A stretch of DNA of 64,000 nucleotides from Dipteris shenzhenensis (GCA_047967505.1 CM106540.1), one strand, 5' to 3'. Shown: positions 11,975 through 22,319, numbered from the stretch's first letter. Translations and numbers: made by a program. Notes: generated by a model not told the origin, from the letters alone.

Positions 11975-13199
11975 GCAAGCCCTTGTTGTGCTTTCTTGGG
12001 TTTGTTAAAGAGAATCCATTGTCCCCTCACATGCTTAAGTATATCAATGTATGGAGATTGTCTCAAGATATTTTGAGACTCTAGGTTTGCCATCTTTGAT
12101 ATCTCCACACAAAAGTGTGGGGACAATTCACTACAATCCTCGCCTGATGGGTGCGGTAGTAGTTCTTTCTTTGGGTCGTGCTGTTATCATCATTAGATGT
12201 GAATATTTTAGCAGCATATATTGAATGTTGTCCAGATAGTATCCAATAGTGGCACTTGGTTAAATCCTTTTTATCTACCCTTTCTAGGGGTTACTTTGTT
12301 TCAGAATTGATAGGCATTATATCCGCTACAGCAGCAGGAGGCCTAGAGTTATAACTGAAGTCTGCAGCAAGCTTCTCCACATGCTCTTTGTTCAACCCTC
12401 TATATACATAGCTTGGAGGAGCTTTTTAACATCTTGCAACTGGAATTGGAAATGTTGCATGCAACCCGAATGGGTAGTATTTTTCATATTCCACCAAGCC
12501 TAATGGTTTCTTTTGCCCTTTTTTTCCTATGACCTTTCCACTTGGCTCCAATTCACTACCACTGCTTCTTTCCACAACTGCTAGCATACCCTCTGGAGGT
12601 GTTCCTTCCTCTGGTACATCAATTATAGTGAGCTTTCCTTTCTTTGCTCCTTCTCCACTACCACCTGGTGCTTGAACCATAGTCAACTTTCCTTTCTTTG
12701 TTCCTTCCCCACTATCTTTCCCACTCTTGCGCTTCTTTAATGTTGCTGAAACTTTGCGATATGATTCAATGATTGTTGTCACTGTGTCAATTTCATTTCC
12801 ATCAAATGATTCAACACTTATCCAGCCTCTTGAGTGCATGTTGTCATCTACATCAGACTTCATACGAGATGCTTCATAATCACTAGGATCCAAGAGAAAT
12901 TTCTTATTTTGATTTATAATGATTGACAATCCAATATCTCCCTCTTTTCCAACCACATCTTCTGTGATTTGATGTACCGATCCAACACAAGTGTATGCAC
13001 TTTTGTAAGGTAACAAAACAAGTAAGTGAACTCGTGTCAACTGTGCTCCCTCAATACTATATATGTCAAAGTACCATGGTATGCTTTTTTCTCCAAATCC
13101 ACTTACAACTTTCTCAACCTTCTTCACATTTGTGTCTTTCCTGTAAAAAATCCAAGCAATATACAAACTATCATCTTTATAATCTTTAATGTTAGACAA
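11975..13199 (-). pseudogene. ParB-like (LSGQH) gene of the nested transposon-like unit, decayed
   Basis: One minus-strand frame stays coding-like from 13,199 to 11,975 and continues in phase beyond the copia insertion to a TAG at 6138-6140. The first 257 codons are open. They contain an aromatic N-terminal stretch (LYIAWIFYRKD, IPWYFDIYSIEGAQ) and two copies of a Gly/Lys-rich block with EGxKKGKLT. Past a TAA (12426-12428) come SYVYRGLNKEHVEKLAADF and HYWILSGQHSIYAAKIF. The latter resembles the phosphoryl-transfer motif of ParB/sulfiredoxin-fold proteins (GxHRxxA), here with Ser for Arg. Later stops are TAA 12291-12293, TAG 12081-12083, TGA 12063-12065 and TGA 12027-12029. All are one C-to-T change from Gln or Arg codons. 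An upstream exon may end near 13,215. The fold assignment rests on one motif. Confidence 0.5.
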
Positions 13200-13259
13200 A
13201 ACACATGATCAATAAACATATCTGAAATAGAATCGAGAATTAATAGCAAACATAGTGGT

Positions 13260-14220
13260 AGATTTGAGAAAGCACCAGGATCTAGGGAGATTTGGCCGTG
13301 CGGCCAAATCTTATGGGCTTCTTTTAAAGCACCGGAAGGGGAGGTTTGGACGTGTGGCAAAATCTTATGGGCTTCTTTCAAAGCACCAAAGTTTGGGGAG
13401 ATTAGCCTTGTGGCCAGATCTTGTGGGCTTCTTTCAAAGCACTAGATCTGGAGAGATTTGGCCGTGTAGCCAAATCTTGCTAGCTTCTTTCAAATCGATC
13501 AAATCTTTCTAGCTTCTTTTAAATCACCTGGGTCTAAGGAGATTTGGTCGTGTGGCCAAATCTTGCTAGCTTCTTTCAAATCGGTCAAATCTTTCTAGCT
13601 TCTTTTAAATCACCTGGGTCTAAGGAGATTTGGTCGTGTGGCCAAATCTTGCTAGCTTCTTTCTAATCATGAGGGTTTATGGAGATTTGGCCGTGCGGCC
13701 AAATCTTTTCAAAGCAATAGGGTTTGGGGAGATTTGGCCGTGCAGCCAAATCTTTTCAAAGCACTAAGGTTTGGGGAGATTTGGATGTGCGGCCAAATCT
13801 TACTAAATTCTTCCTAATTAGGAGGGTCTAGGGAGATTTGGCCATGCAGCCAAATCTTTTGAAAGCAGCAAGGTTTGGAGAGTTTTGGCTGTGGTGCCAA
13901 ATCTTCCTAGCTTGTTTCTAATCACGAGTGTTTAGGGAGATTTGGCCGTGTGGCCAAATCTTTTTAAAGCAGCAAGGTTAGGGGAGATTTAGCTGTGGTG
14001 CCAAATTTTCCTAACTTCTTTCAAATCACCAAGGTCTAGGGAGATTTGGCCGTGTGGCCAAATCTTTTTAAAGCAGCAAGGTTAAGGGAGATTTGGCCGT
14101 GTGGCCAAATCTTTTTAAAGCAGCAAGGTTTAGGGAGATTTAGCTGTGGTGCCAAATCTTCCTAGCTTCTTTCAAATCACCAAGGTCTAGGGAGATTTCG
14201 CCGTGCGGCCAAATCTTGTA
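13260..14220 (+). repeat. Array of about 17 short palindromes, left cluster
   Basis: The repeated core is GATTTGGCC-n4-GGCCAAATC, spaced about 48-87 bp. Spacers contain GCTAGCTTCTTTCAAATCACC and GGTCTAGGGA-like words. All units here point the same way, judged by the GTGT/GTGC loop and the CTTCTTTCAAA spacer. Each unit can form a hairpin with a 9-bp stem. The array begins about 60 bp upstream of the minus-strand gene's first visible exon. Confidence 0.9.
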
Positions 14221-14224
14221 TGTT

Positions 14225-14400
14225 TTGAAAGAAGCTAGTTTAAAATTCAAAATTCAAATCTTAAGATACAAATTTCAAATCTGAAAATTCAAAATTCAAA
14301 ATTGAAAATCTTAGATTCAAAATTTAAAATTCAAAATTGAAATTTTGAATCTTAGATACAAAATTCAAATTTCAAATTTCAAGATCTGAAAGTCAAATCA
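14225..14400. repeat. AT-rich TTCAAAATTCAAA tract
   Basis: Runs of AAATTCAAAATTGAAAATC-like words. A matching tract in the opposite orientation lies at 15,955-16,050. The two tracts therefore flank the central spacer as part of a large imperfect inverted repeat together with the palindrome arrays. Confidence 0.7.
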
Positions 14401-14984
14401 TATACTAAAGACCCTACTTTCAAATCACACTTCGAGATTTGTACTTTTACAACTCTTGCTTTCAAATCATGGTGTTTCGAAATGGAAAAGATGGAGAACA
14501 TGCAAGAATCAGGTACACTTTCTATTTCTTTCGTTTTCTTACTTGATGATTGAGTAGCCATTGTTGTTCATGAGCTTGTGCTCTTTGGATTTCAAGCAGG
14601 CACAGGATTGTGCTTCCGTTGGATGGTCATAGTTCCAGAAACTTAGAGAAAAAGTTTCATCCCCTAGTAGAGTGGCTAAGATCCACTCGTGGAAGTAGAG
14701 ATACCAGTGATGGAAGGAGAAGAAAAGCCACGATCCACACTTGGAACAATAACTTCTCCAACGGAAGGAGCTGAGAAGTAGCTTTCAGTGGAGATTATGG
14801 TTATTGCATTACAATAGCTTCTCCAATGGAAGGAGCTGAGAAGTAGCAAGCTTTCCCTCCTGGTGGCAAATCCTGGCGAAGATAGGTAACAGGCTTTCCC
14901 TCCTGGCGGCAAATCGTGGCGAAGGTAGGTATAGGCTACGTAGAGCAGGAAGGACAGAAAGAGAGCACTCGAAGCACTACAAGG
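14401..14984 (+). other. Central spacer with short direct repeats, no gene
   Basis: AACTTCTCCAACGGAAGGAG / GCTTCTCCAATGGAAGGAGC with GAGCTGAGAAGTAGC, and GCTTTCCCTCCTGGTGGCAA / GCTTTCCCTCCTGGCGGCAA, each occur twice. The only ORFs are short and low in complexity. Confidence 0.5.
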
Positions 14985-15320
14985 AGGGGTGCAACAGTCG
15001 AAGGGAGTTTCTGCAGCAGTAGTCAAAGGGAGGGGCGCAGCAGTTGAAGGGAGGGGCAAGGGGCGCAGCAGTGGAAAGGAGGGAAGGGAGGGGTGCAGCA
15101 GTGGAAAGGAGGGAAGGGAGGGGCGCAGCAATTGAAGGGAGGGACGCAGCAGTGGAAGGGAGGGAGGGGCACGCAGCAGTCATGCGAAGAAGGCTCTGCA
15201 ACGACGATGATGGGAGGCAATGCGATGATGGGGCGCGGCAGTGGAAAGGAGGGAGGGGCACAACAGTTGAAGGGAGGGACACAGCAGAAGGCACTGCGAC
15301 GACGACGGTGGGAGGCAGCA
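14985..15320 (+). repeat. G-rich minisatellite (GCAGCAGTGGAAGGGAGGG-like)
   Basis: Irregular units of about 20-30 bp built from GCAGCAGT, GGAAAGGAGGG and GAAGGGAGGG. It is the most GC-rich part of the window and gives long but meaningless Pro/Ser/Leu-rich ORFs on the minus strand. The runs of G could form quadruplexes. Confidence 0.8.
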
Positions 15321-15419
15321 CGACGATGGACGAGAAGAGGATGAGAGGGAAAAGGAAGGGGTGGGGGGGGAAGAAGGAATCCCCAAAAAAGCATGCACCC
15401 CCCAAATAGCATGTAGAGC

Positions 15420-15954
15420 ATTAAAAAAAAAAGAAAAAAAAAAGACCTCTTTCTAATCCAACTATTGAGTGTGGAACCTATGGAATGTTTAATTGGTAAT
15501 GGAAGTTTAAAATCTACATAGTTAAGTGCACATTGTTAGGACAAATCTGGGATGGGGAACCTCCCAGGACCCCTCATTTTGACATAGTTTTGAACTTTTT
15601 TGCTTGCAATTAGCTAACCAAGGGTGGAGGAGTGTTTTCCAAGAACTACCCCATCTAAGACATTGTCCTAAGGCTCTCAAACCACCCTAGTTACACATTT
15701 GAGATCTAGGAAGGGAGAGAACAAGGTGAGCCTCTGACTTGATCCCCCATGAAGATGAATTCAATTCCTTCTCATAGTTTTGCTTTTTATGCTTGGTTTA
15801 AAAGGTTTGTTTAGCTTTGCATTTTAAAGTTTTGGTTTTTTAATAGTTTTAGATTTTTAGGTTTGCTTTTAAAGTAAAAGTATGATTTTAAAGTGTAATA
15901 GCGTGAATCATGAAAAGCATGTACGATGTTTTTGAAAGTAGGATCTCTAGATAC
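15420..15954. other. No gene seen
   Basis: The stretch starts with two A-rich runs (about 15,422-15,443), then is ordinary AT-rich sequence without a convincing ORF, RNA or repeat. It lies inside the nested transposon-like unit. Confidence 0.4.
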
Positions 15955-16067
15955 TAATTTCAAATTTTGAAACTTGAAACTTGAAATTTGAATTTTCAAA
16001 ATGAACTTTAAATTTTAAATTTTAAAATTTGAAATTTCAATTTTAAATTTAACGTTTGAATGTTTGA

Positions 16068-16800
16068 AGATTTGGCCATGTGGTCAAATCTTCCTACTGA
16101 TTTGAAAGAAGCTAGCAACATTTGGCAGCACGGCAAAATTTTCCCAAACCCTGGTGCTTTGAAAGATTTGGCCACACGGCCAAATCTCCCAGAACCTGGT
16201 GATTTGAAAGAAGCATGCAAGATTTGGTTTCACGGCCAAAACTTCCCATACCCTAGTGCTTTGAAAGAAGCCTACAAGATTTGGCCACATGACCAAATCT
16301 CCCCAAGTTTGAAAGAACGCCATAACTCAAAGGATTTTGCCGTGCATCCAAATCTTGCTAGCTTCTTTGAAAGCACCAAGGTCTGAGTAGATTTGGCCAT
16401 GTGGCCAAATCTTATTTCTTCTTTCAAAGCACTAGTGTCTTAGGAGATTTGGCCATGTGGCCAACTCTTGTTGGCTCCTTTCAAAGCACCAGGGTATGGG
16501 GAGATTTGACCATGTGGCCAAATCTTGTGGGCTTCTTTGAAAGCACCAAGGTATGTGGAGATTTGGCTTCTTTCAAACCACCAAGGTCTAAGTAGATTTG
16601 GTTGTGTGGATAAATCTTGATGGTTTCTTGAAAGCACCAGCATCTCGAGAGATTTGGTTGTGTAGACAAATCTTGCTATCTCCCTTTCAAAGCACCATGG
16701 TCTGTGAAGATTTGGCCATGTAGCTAGATTTTGCTGGCTAAAATTCAAAGCACCAAGGTTTAGGAAGATTTGTTCGTGTAGTGAAATCTTGTAAAGAATT
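16068..16800. repeat. Array of about 14 short palindromes, right cluster
   Basis: Same GATTTGGCC-n4-GGCCAAATC core as the left cluster. The first five units (16,068-16,300) have the ACAC-type loop and GATTTGAAAGAAGC spacers, so they are inverted relative to the left cluster. From about 16,330 the units return to the left-cluster orientation. It ends about 60 bp before the first transposase exon. Confidence 0.9.
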
Positions 16801-16861
16801 TTCATCCTAAGTCACACCATCAGATATCAATATTGAACTATAACAAATGTTATGTATGCAG

Positions 16862-17432
16862 GTGCCACATTGAAAGTGGGGGTTAAAGTCAACTTGCTTG
16901 TCAGTGGAAAGATTGTTGCCATTGGGACAATATTCTCTACATCACATGATGACATGTGCCAAGGTGTGCCCTTGGGAGAAAACAATGTATCAGTGGCGAT
17001 CGATATTTGTATGGATGAAAGTGCACTTCTTCCATTTCCTACAATGGATGCATTCTTAGTCTATGAGGCTTTGGGTAGTGTTGTTCGTTGGAAAGCACGA
17101 TCAATGAGTTGTGTGGACAATGTCAATGGAGCTATTGTACCAATGAATGATATAACATCATATACCATTGATGTTGAACCTCTATGTGAATATGATGAGT
17201 TTTCCATTCGAGAATCATGGAAGGACAAGAAAGTTTTAATATGGGATGAGTAGAAAACCAAGAGCATTGCTGAGGGTGTTGTTTTGTATGTCTACCCATT
17301 TGAACCTATAAACTTTGAGATGCTTGGTGAAGGTAATCTGGGTGTGGGAATTGAAAAGTATCATAGTGATGTATCAGGCATCGATACCATCCACTTAATA
17401 AAATGGCCTCAAAATGGCCCATTGCACAAATA
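16862..17432 (+). pseudogene. N-terminal part of the transposase-like gene
   Basis: The frame opens after the acceptor TATGCAG (16,861) and reads VGVKVNLLVSGKIVAIGT, LPFPTMDAFLVYEALGS and VVRWKARSM. This hydrophobic, beta-rich pattern resembles small domains appended to plant En/Spm-related transposon ORFs; that comparison is low-confidence. TAG at 17251-17253 interrupts the frame where the sequence continues unchanged (KTKSIAEGVVLYVYPFEPIN), so it fits a CAG-to-TAG change. The frame closes at 17432. The main transposase frame overlaps it from 17403, which suggests a small frameshift rather than an intron. Confidence 0.5.
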
Positions 17433-20092
17433 ACCTTTTTAGATGGAACTTCATTAAGAATCGATGACACCATGAATTTTCCAAGTGGTTCTAGGCAAAA
17501 GCACATGGAAGATGAGGACCCAAATGAAAAATCCACAAAAAAGAGGCATTACTGCATGATAAAGAGGAAAGCTAAAAAACATGGCATGCCATTAGCATCA
17601 TCTAGACTCACAAGGGATGCAGTCACAAAAGTATCTATGATTGATTGTTGTAAACAAAATTGTTGTCAATTTGCCGATCATCAAATGATATCCAAATTAC
17701 GCATAGAGTATTGGGGCCAAAGTTTGGAGGCTCGCACCAATTATGTATATGACACTCTTGGGGTTGCTTGTCGAAAAGATGACAATAGGCACTTCAAATA
17801 TGTCTTTTCATTGAATGGTATTCAAGTTTGTTGTAGAGCATGGTATGAAATGCATGGTATTCCAAAAACAACATTTTATCGATACAGGGAGCAATTTGAA
17901 ATTGGTATACAAAGGTGCATGCATGGTAATAAAGGAATCATGCGGAGAGGTTGGGACCACACAGAACTGGGTAGAGCCATAATCCAAGATTTTGCGGATA
18001 ACAATTCTGAGCGTATGCCACACAAAAGTAGAACACTTCAGGATGGATCAAGGGAAACACAACTGGTGATACCGGATGTATACAAGCAGGCTGATATTCT
18101 CTATGAGGTTAACATGCAGTTAAAGCATAGTTTGGGTTGTAAGGAGATGTCAACTTCCACATTCAACTGTATATGGAACTCTGAATTCAAGAATGTAACT
18201 TTGTCAAAAACAAGTGAATTCTCTAAGTGTGGTTTATGTAGTGCAATCAAGGCTCAGCTTGCATTGACAAAATGCCAAAATGAACGTAATAAGTTGATTA
18301 AAGATAGAAGAAAGCACATGTTACAACAAAAAAGTTGTAGAAATGTGTACTACACTTGGCGCAGATTTTCTAAAATGTATCCTCAGACATACTTGTGCAT
18401 TATCCATGATAAGATGGACCAAAAGAAGACAACCATCCCTAGATTATGCAATCGTTCAAAGGACACAGACAAATCCTTTCAGCTCCCAGTGGCTTTGACT
18501 GGCATGATAACACATGGACATGGTCAAGGACGTTATGGTCACTTTTCTTTATCCTTGTGGCCGTCGGATCCTAACTTCACAATCGGTTCATTGGCTTTGT
18601 GTTTGAGAAATCTTGAAAGATTTGATAACCATGCACTTGGAGATTTGGTACATGATGGGATGCCAAGGTCTGATAACGCTCTGCTAAATGCACTAACCTC
18701 AAGAGAAGCATTGGATTCTTACTATGTTTCTAATGACAAGCAACAACTTCATCTTGGAGCAGTGGGTGGAACATTCAAAGACCTTGGACTTGGAAGTTCC
18801 CATCAAGAAAATCCTTGTAAGAAACTACCCGAACACCTATTGTTGCAGTTGGATAATTGCGGTTCTGAAAACAAGAATAGGTACTTGTTTGCATACCTAT
18901 CATTACTTGTTGCTCGAGGGATTTTCAAGTCAATTCAATTGGGATTCTTGATGGTTGGGCATACACATGAGGATATTGATGCAATGTTCAGCAGGTTTTT
19001 AGAGAGGTTAAGAACTAGCCAAACATTGACATTTGCACATCTCATGGATACTTTTAGACAATGTGAGGAGTCTTCTCCAACACCATTTTTGGTAACGGAA
19101 GTCCTTGATTTCAAGAGCTATGTTGATGGATGCCTATGCGATGGGCAAGATGCTTTAGTGGGACACTCAAAGCCTCTCTAATTTCGTTTCTTTATGCGAA
19201 ATGAAGTTCCTATCATGCAATATAAAGTGCATCCACGATCATTAGATTGGCAACCAAGTGAAGGTGGCATTGAGTTATGGAAGAGACATCCGGATGGTCA
19301 TCCAATGCTACCAAGTGGAGAGCCACCTTGTGTACCCATGTTCGAGTATGTGAAGGATCACTCACATGTGATAGTTGGTATCAAGGAGTATGTACACTTT
19401 TGGGAAAAATGGGTGCACCTGCAAGGTGCAGAAGCATCTTTCACAAAGTTTTACAAGCCGGTAGTGAAGTACTGGAAGAACATGATTGATGAGCTTCATA
19501 AACCAAACAATAGTGTAGAGGGCATGTACGAGAGATTTTGGCCAAAGATGCAACATATTGATTGTGTGCAAGTAGTTGATAATGAAAACGATGAGTTTCA
19601 AGGAATTGAAGAGTTGAATGATCACTACTGTGGACCTCAAAGGAAAAAGCCAAAACAATCATTTAATCCAATGGTTGATGTACAAAAAGGACACTTTCTT
19701 TTGGTTCGACCAGCAGAAAAAATTTATCCAATTTGGCTAGGCATTGCTCAAACTGATGTACAAAAGGATAATAAATCTAAAAATTTCAAGAAGGTCTTCA
19801 TACAATATTGGGCACCTATATGCAAAAGACGCAATGCACAAATTGAGGAGGTGTATGCAGATTGTTGGAACAAGATTGGCTGTGCAATAAAGGTGATCCT
19901 CCATGTTGAGAATCTGTTGATGCTATTGTATGGTCATGGGTTCCAAAAGGTAACCTCTCAAAGAAGGTTTCCTCAAAGAGCAACAACCTCCCCATCAAGG
20001 TGAAGATACCAACCATTGCACGCAAGTGAGCTTTATCTAGTTTGTCTCATAGTACAGATTCCAACTCTGATGCTGACTCCACAATGGAGTGA
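17403..20092 (+). pseudogene. DUF7869-like, probably RNase H-fold transposase, decayed
   Basis: An open frame of 592 codons (17403-19181) is followed by TAA and then 269 more codons in the same frame (to 20003). The change fits CAA to TAA. After a frameshift near 19,920 the C-terminus probably runs to TGA at 20090-20092 with an acidic tail (SHSTDSNSDADSTME). Early parts hold a Cys-rich patch (CCKQNCC) and a helix-turn-helix-like HGIPKTTFYRYREQF. The core carries IIHDKMDQKK, LLQLDNCGSENKNRYLF and GHTHEDIDAMFSRF. These three acidic blocks match the pattern of DUF7869 proteins and could form a DD(E/D) active site. A host gene is unlikely given the lesions and the nested position. Superfamily placement is not settled. 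Confidence 0.65.
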
Positions 20093-20099
20093 AGGTACT

Positions 20100-20680
20100 T
20101 GAAAAGCATGACTTTTTTTTCCTTGCACAACGATAATTTAATTGAATACTGACAAATATTTGGAAGGTATGACATTGATCTTTTTTCTTTATCTTTTTTT
20201 TTGCAGACCATTGCTTTGTGGTTGCAAGTTCTACACACTTGACAAAATATCAAGGACTAGTGTTGCATTCTTACTTTTTCTCCAACTAAACTAAAATGGT
20301 GTTTTTGAACACCACCTTTTTTCGAGAAGAGACAAAAAATGCTTCGTTGAACTCAAACATATGATGTTTTTTTCTCGGCTAATGCAGAACATTCACACTC
20401 CAAACTGTGAGTTTCATATACACGGCCAAATCCAGTGAGAAAGTCAATGGAGTGCACTCAATGCATTATAATTGCAACCCCTCAAAAACTACCATGCATT
20501 GGTCGAAACCTCAACATTTGACATTTTATTTATGTTGATGCAAACCATGCACATTTGTGAGATTTGGATGGACTGCCAAATCTATGGGAAAAATCAAAGA
20601 AAAACATTGAATGTTACATAATTACAACCCCTCAAAAATTCCCAAATTATCAGGATTTTCCCAAATTCTCTAATATGGTG
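20100..20680 (+). other. Right subterminal region of the nested unit
   Basis: No ORF of note. TATAATTGCAACCCCTCAAAAA-like words occur twice (about 20,465 and 20,617), and one degenerate copy of the array palindrome lies at 20,561-20,585 (GATTTGG-n7-CCAAATC). TCCCAAATT is repeated at about 20,639 and 20,659. Confidence 0.5.
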
Positions 20681-20689
20681 TTTCGAACG

Positions 20690-21404
20690 ATTGGGTGTAG
20701 CCCACACAGACTTAAATATTGAAAATATTATATTGAAGGAATGAATCCATCCAGTGGAAGGAGTTGAACAACTCAATGACATGGCAGAAGAGGTACATGG
20801 AGTTTTTCTCAGCTCCTCCGAAATCAAAGATATGAAGAATCAGTTGGTCAAGACATCTCAAGACCTATGGTCAAATATAAAAAAATGCATATTCGTAATT
20901 TCTCAAATACCTTATGATGCCTTTGCATCTACTGCATATGCATATGATATCATGGCACATGAATTAGAGACGCTCCGATCTAAAGCACAGGATGCGAAAC
21001 AAAGGTAGATGCCCATACATGATGACACAACATTGTTTGATTCGGAAGCACAGTTTGAGAATCCGGCTGCAACACACCAGTAGAACCTATCAACACAGTT
21101 GGATGCAAAGCACACCACGTTCATGGATGCCACATATAAGGACACAAAAAACACAGCAACCCCGTGCCATGCCTTAGCACCGGTGCAAATATTGTAGAAG
21201 AACAGACAGCATTTGAGGAGGAATCAGAACTGAACAAGTACTACAAAGAGGATGCGGATGAGGTAGACCCAGTTGTTGCTAAGGGAGCAGTCATATACCT
21301 GAACTCCACCCACACATCATAGTTCAGCTCATGGGTTACTTCCAGTGAAGGGTTTGAGTTCTCCACTTTTTTTGCAAAACAGTTTTACCACCGAGTGTGC
21401 TAGA
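20690..21404 (+). pseudogene. Ty3 extra ORF of copy 1, 3' third, and 3' untranslated region
   Basis: The segment 20,690-21,008 reads GVAHTDLNIENIILKE, then (ORF 20754-21008) LNDMAEEV, KNQLVKTSQDLW and YDAFASTAYAYDIMAHELET. Copy 2 has GVNHSDLQIENILLK, REMANKV, KVQLVRTS and YDAFASAAYAYEAMAYELET at 48,890-49,185. The match shows this is the resumption of the extra ORF after the nested insertion. It is interrupted by a TGA at about 20,737 and further stops. From about 21,200 to the LTR no frame is convincing. Confidence 0.65.
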
Positions 21405-21836
21405 TGTTGAGGATGACTTCTCCACCCATGTGGGCCTCAACCAAGGAGGGTTAGTAGACCTCTAGTAAGGTGGGGTTACAAAAGCAAGTAATGGATACTT
21501 TTGTAACTATAGGGATAGTTATAACTATCCCTAACAGCATGTAGTAGTGGCCTTATCCACCACATCATTTCTAGGACTATGTCTGTTTTCTGACTATTAT
21601 CCAACTGAGGTTAGAATGCCATCAGATGTTGTTATAAGCTGGCCATCACCTCCTAGATGGAGAGAGTTGTTGCTATCTAATGTAATACAAACTATACGCA
21701 ATATCTCCACTCTATAAATGATTGTCTTGACTATTTGTATGCTTTGTACTGTCTCTTTCTTTTTCAACATTAGTCACATTTAAGTCCGACCCTGGCATTC
21801 CCATTGCTAGGAGTGGATGTATGTAGGTGTTTTTCA
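21405..21836 (+). repeat. Ty3 copy 1 3' LTR
   Basis: About 432 bp from TGTTGAGGATGACTTCTCC to GGTGTTTTTCA, by comparison with 49,594-50,030 in copy 2. Shared blocks include CTCCACCCATGTGG, GAGAGAGTTGTTG and TAGGAGTGGA. TG...CA ends are as expected. The start is less certain than the end because no clear polypurine tract precedes it. Confidence 0.65.
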
Positions 21837-21869
21837 GTATTTTGGAGACACCAATAACACTAACTTATT

Positions 21870-22235
21870 ATATATAATAAATATCTCATAATAGGAATGT
21901 GATAATTATATTATTCTTGCCTTCAGTCACTTTATTGCATAGATTTCAATGTATTTAAAATCTACCTTCTCATATGTCTCACATTATGGTCTTGCATCTT
22001 TTACTTCACTCAATCGACAGCTCATCCTCTCTAAATTTATCTAATGGGCTTCACTTTAATCGAAGTATAATTTATTTTATACAATAAATATCTCATGATG
22101 AGAATCTAATAATTATATCATTCTTGTGTTCCGTCACTTTATTTTATAGATTTCAATGTACTCAAAATCTATCATCTCACATGTCTCGCATTACGGTCTT
22201 GCATCTATTACTTCACACAATCTAGTAGTCTAGCA
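21870..22235 (+). repeat. Tandem duplication, period about 206 bp
   Basis: ATAAATATCTCATAATAGGA...CTTGCATCTTTTACTTCAC (from about 21,876) recurs as ATAAATATCTCATGATGAGA...CTTGCATCTATTACTTCAC (from about 22,083). The copies differ by roughly one base in eight. Confidence 0.8.
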
Positions 22236-22319
22236 TTCTCCAATCATCATCATAGCAACATATTAGCCTCTCCCAATTCTTTATTCTAAATCTTTCATCT
22301 CACATTATGAGTCTGTAGT

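Larger units (their letters stand above)
6141..20680. mobile_element. Nested DNA-transposon-like unit with two divergent genes and palindrome arrays
   Basis: This segment interrupts the Ty3 extra ORF and is itself interrupted by the copia element at 6,167-11,969. Without copia it is about 8.7 kb. It holds a minus-strand gene (13,199 down to about 6,141), a plus-strand transposase-like gene (about 16,862-20,092) and, between them, two arrays of short palindromes. The same palindrome appears once more near the right end (20,561-20,585), which ties the arrays to the unit. AAATTCTC occurs at both putative junctions (6140-6147 and about 20,663-20,670), a candidate 8-bp target duplication. I could not find matching terminal inverted repeats, so the exact ends and the superfamily are open. 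Confidence 0.45.
1740..21836 (+). mobile_element. Ty3-type LTR retrotransposon, copy 1, 5'-truncated and split by nested insertions
   Basis: Order on the plus strand is a gag remnant, RNase H, integrase, an extra downstream ORF, then a 3' LTR. The order RNase H before integrase is that of Ty3 elements, not copia. No chromodomain is visible. Sequence continuous with copy 2 (47,034-50,030) stops near 6,140 and resumes near 20,690, so roughly 14.5 kb was inserted inside the extra ORF. No 5' LTR was found before the gag remnant, and protease plus most of reverse transcriptase are missing. The right edge (21,836) is set by a shared LTR end, TTTTTCA, in both copies. The left edge is approximate. 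Confidence 0.75.

Noticed and set aside
13260-14220. Possible CRISPR-like array
   Set aside because: The spacers are themselves repeats, the unit is palindromic and irregularly spaced, and the context is a plant transposon.
15023-15421. Long minus-strand Pro/Ser/Leu-rich ORFs
   Set aside because: They are translations of the G-rich minisatellite in several overlapping frames; no frame is favoured.
12000-20690. Terminal inverted repeats of the nested unit
   Set aside because: Comparing sequence just inside both junctions gave no convincing inverted match, so none is annotated.
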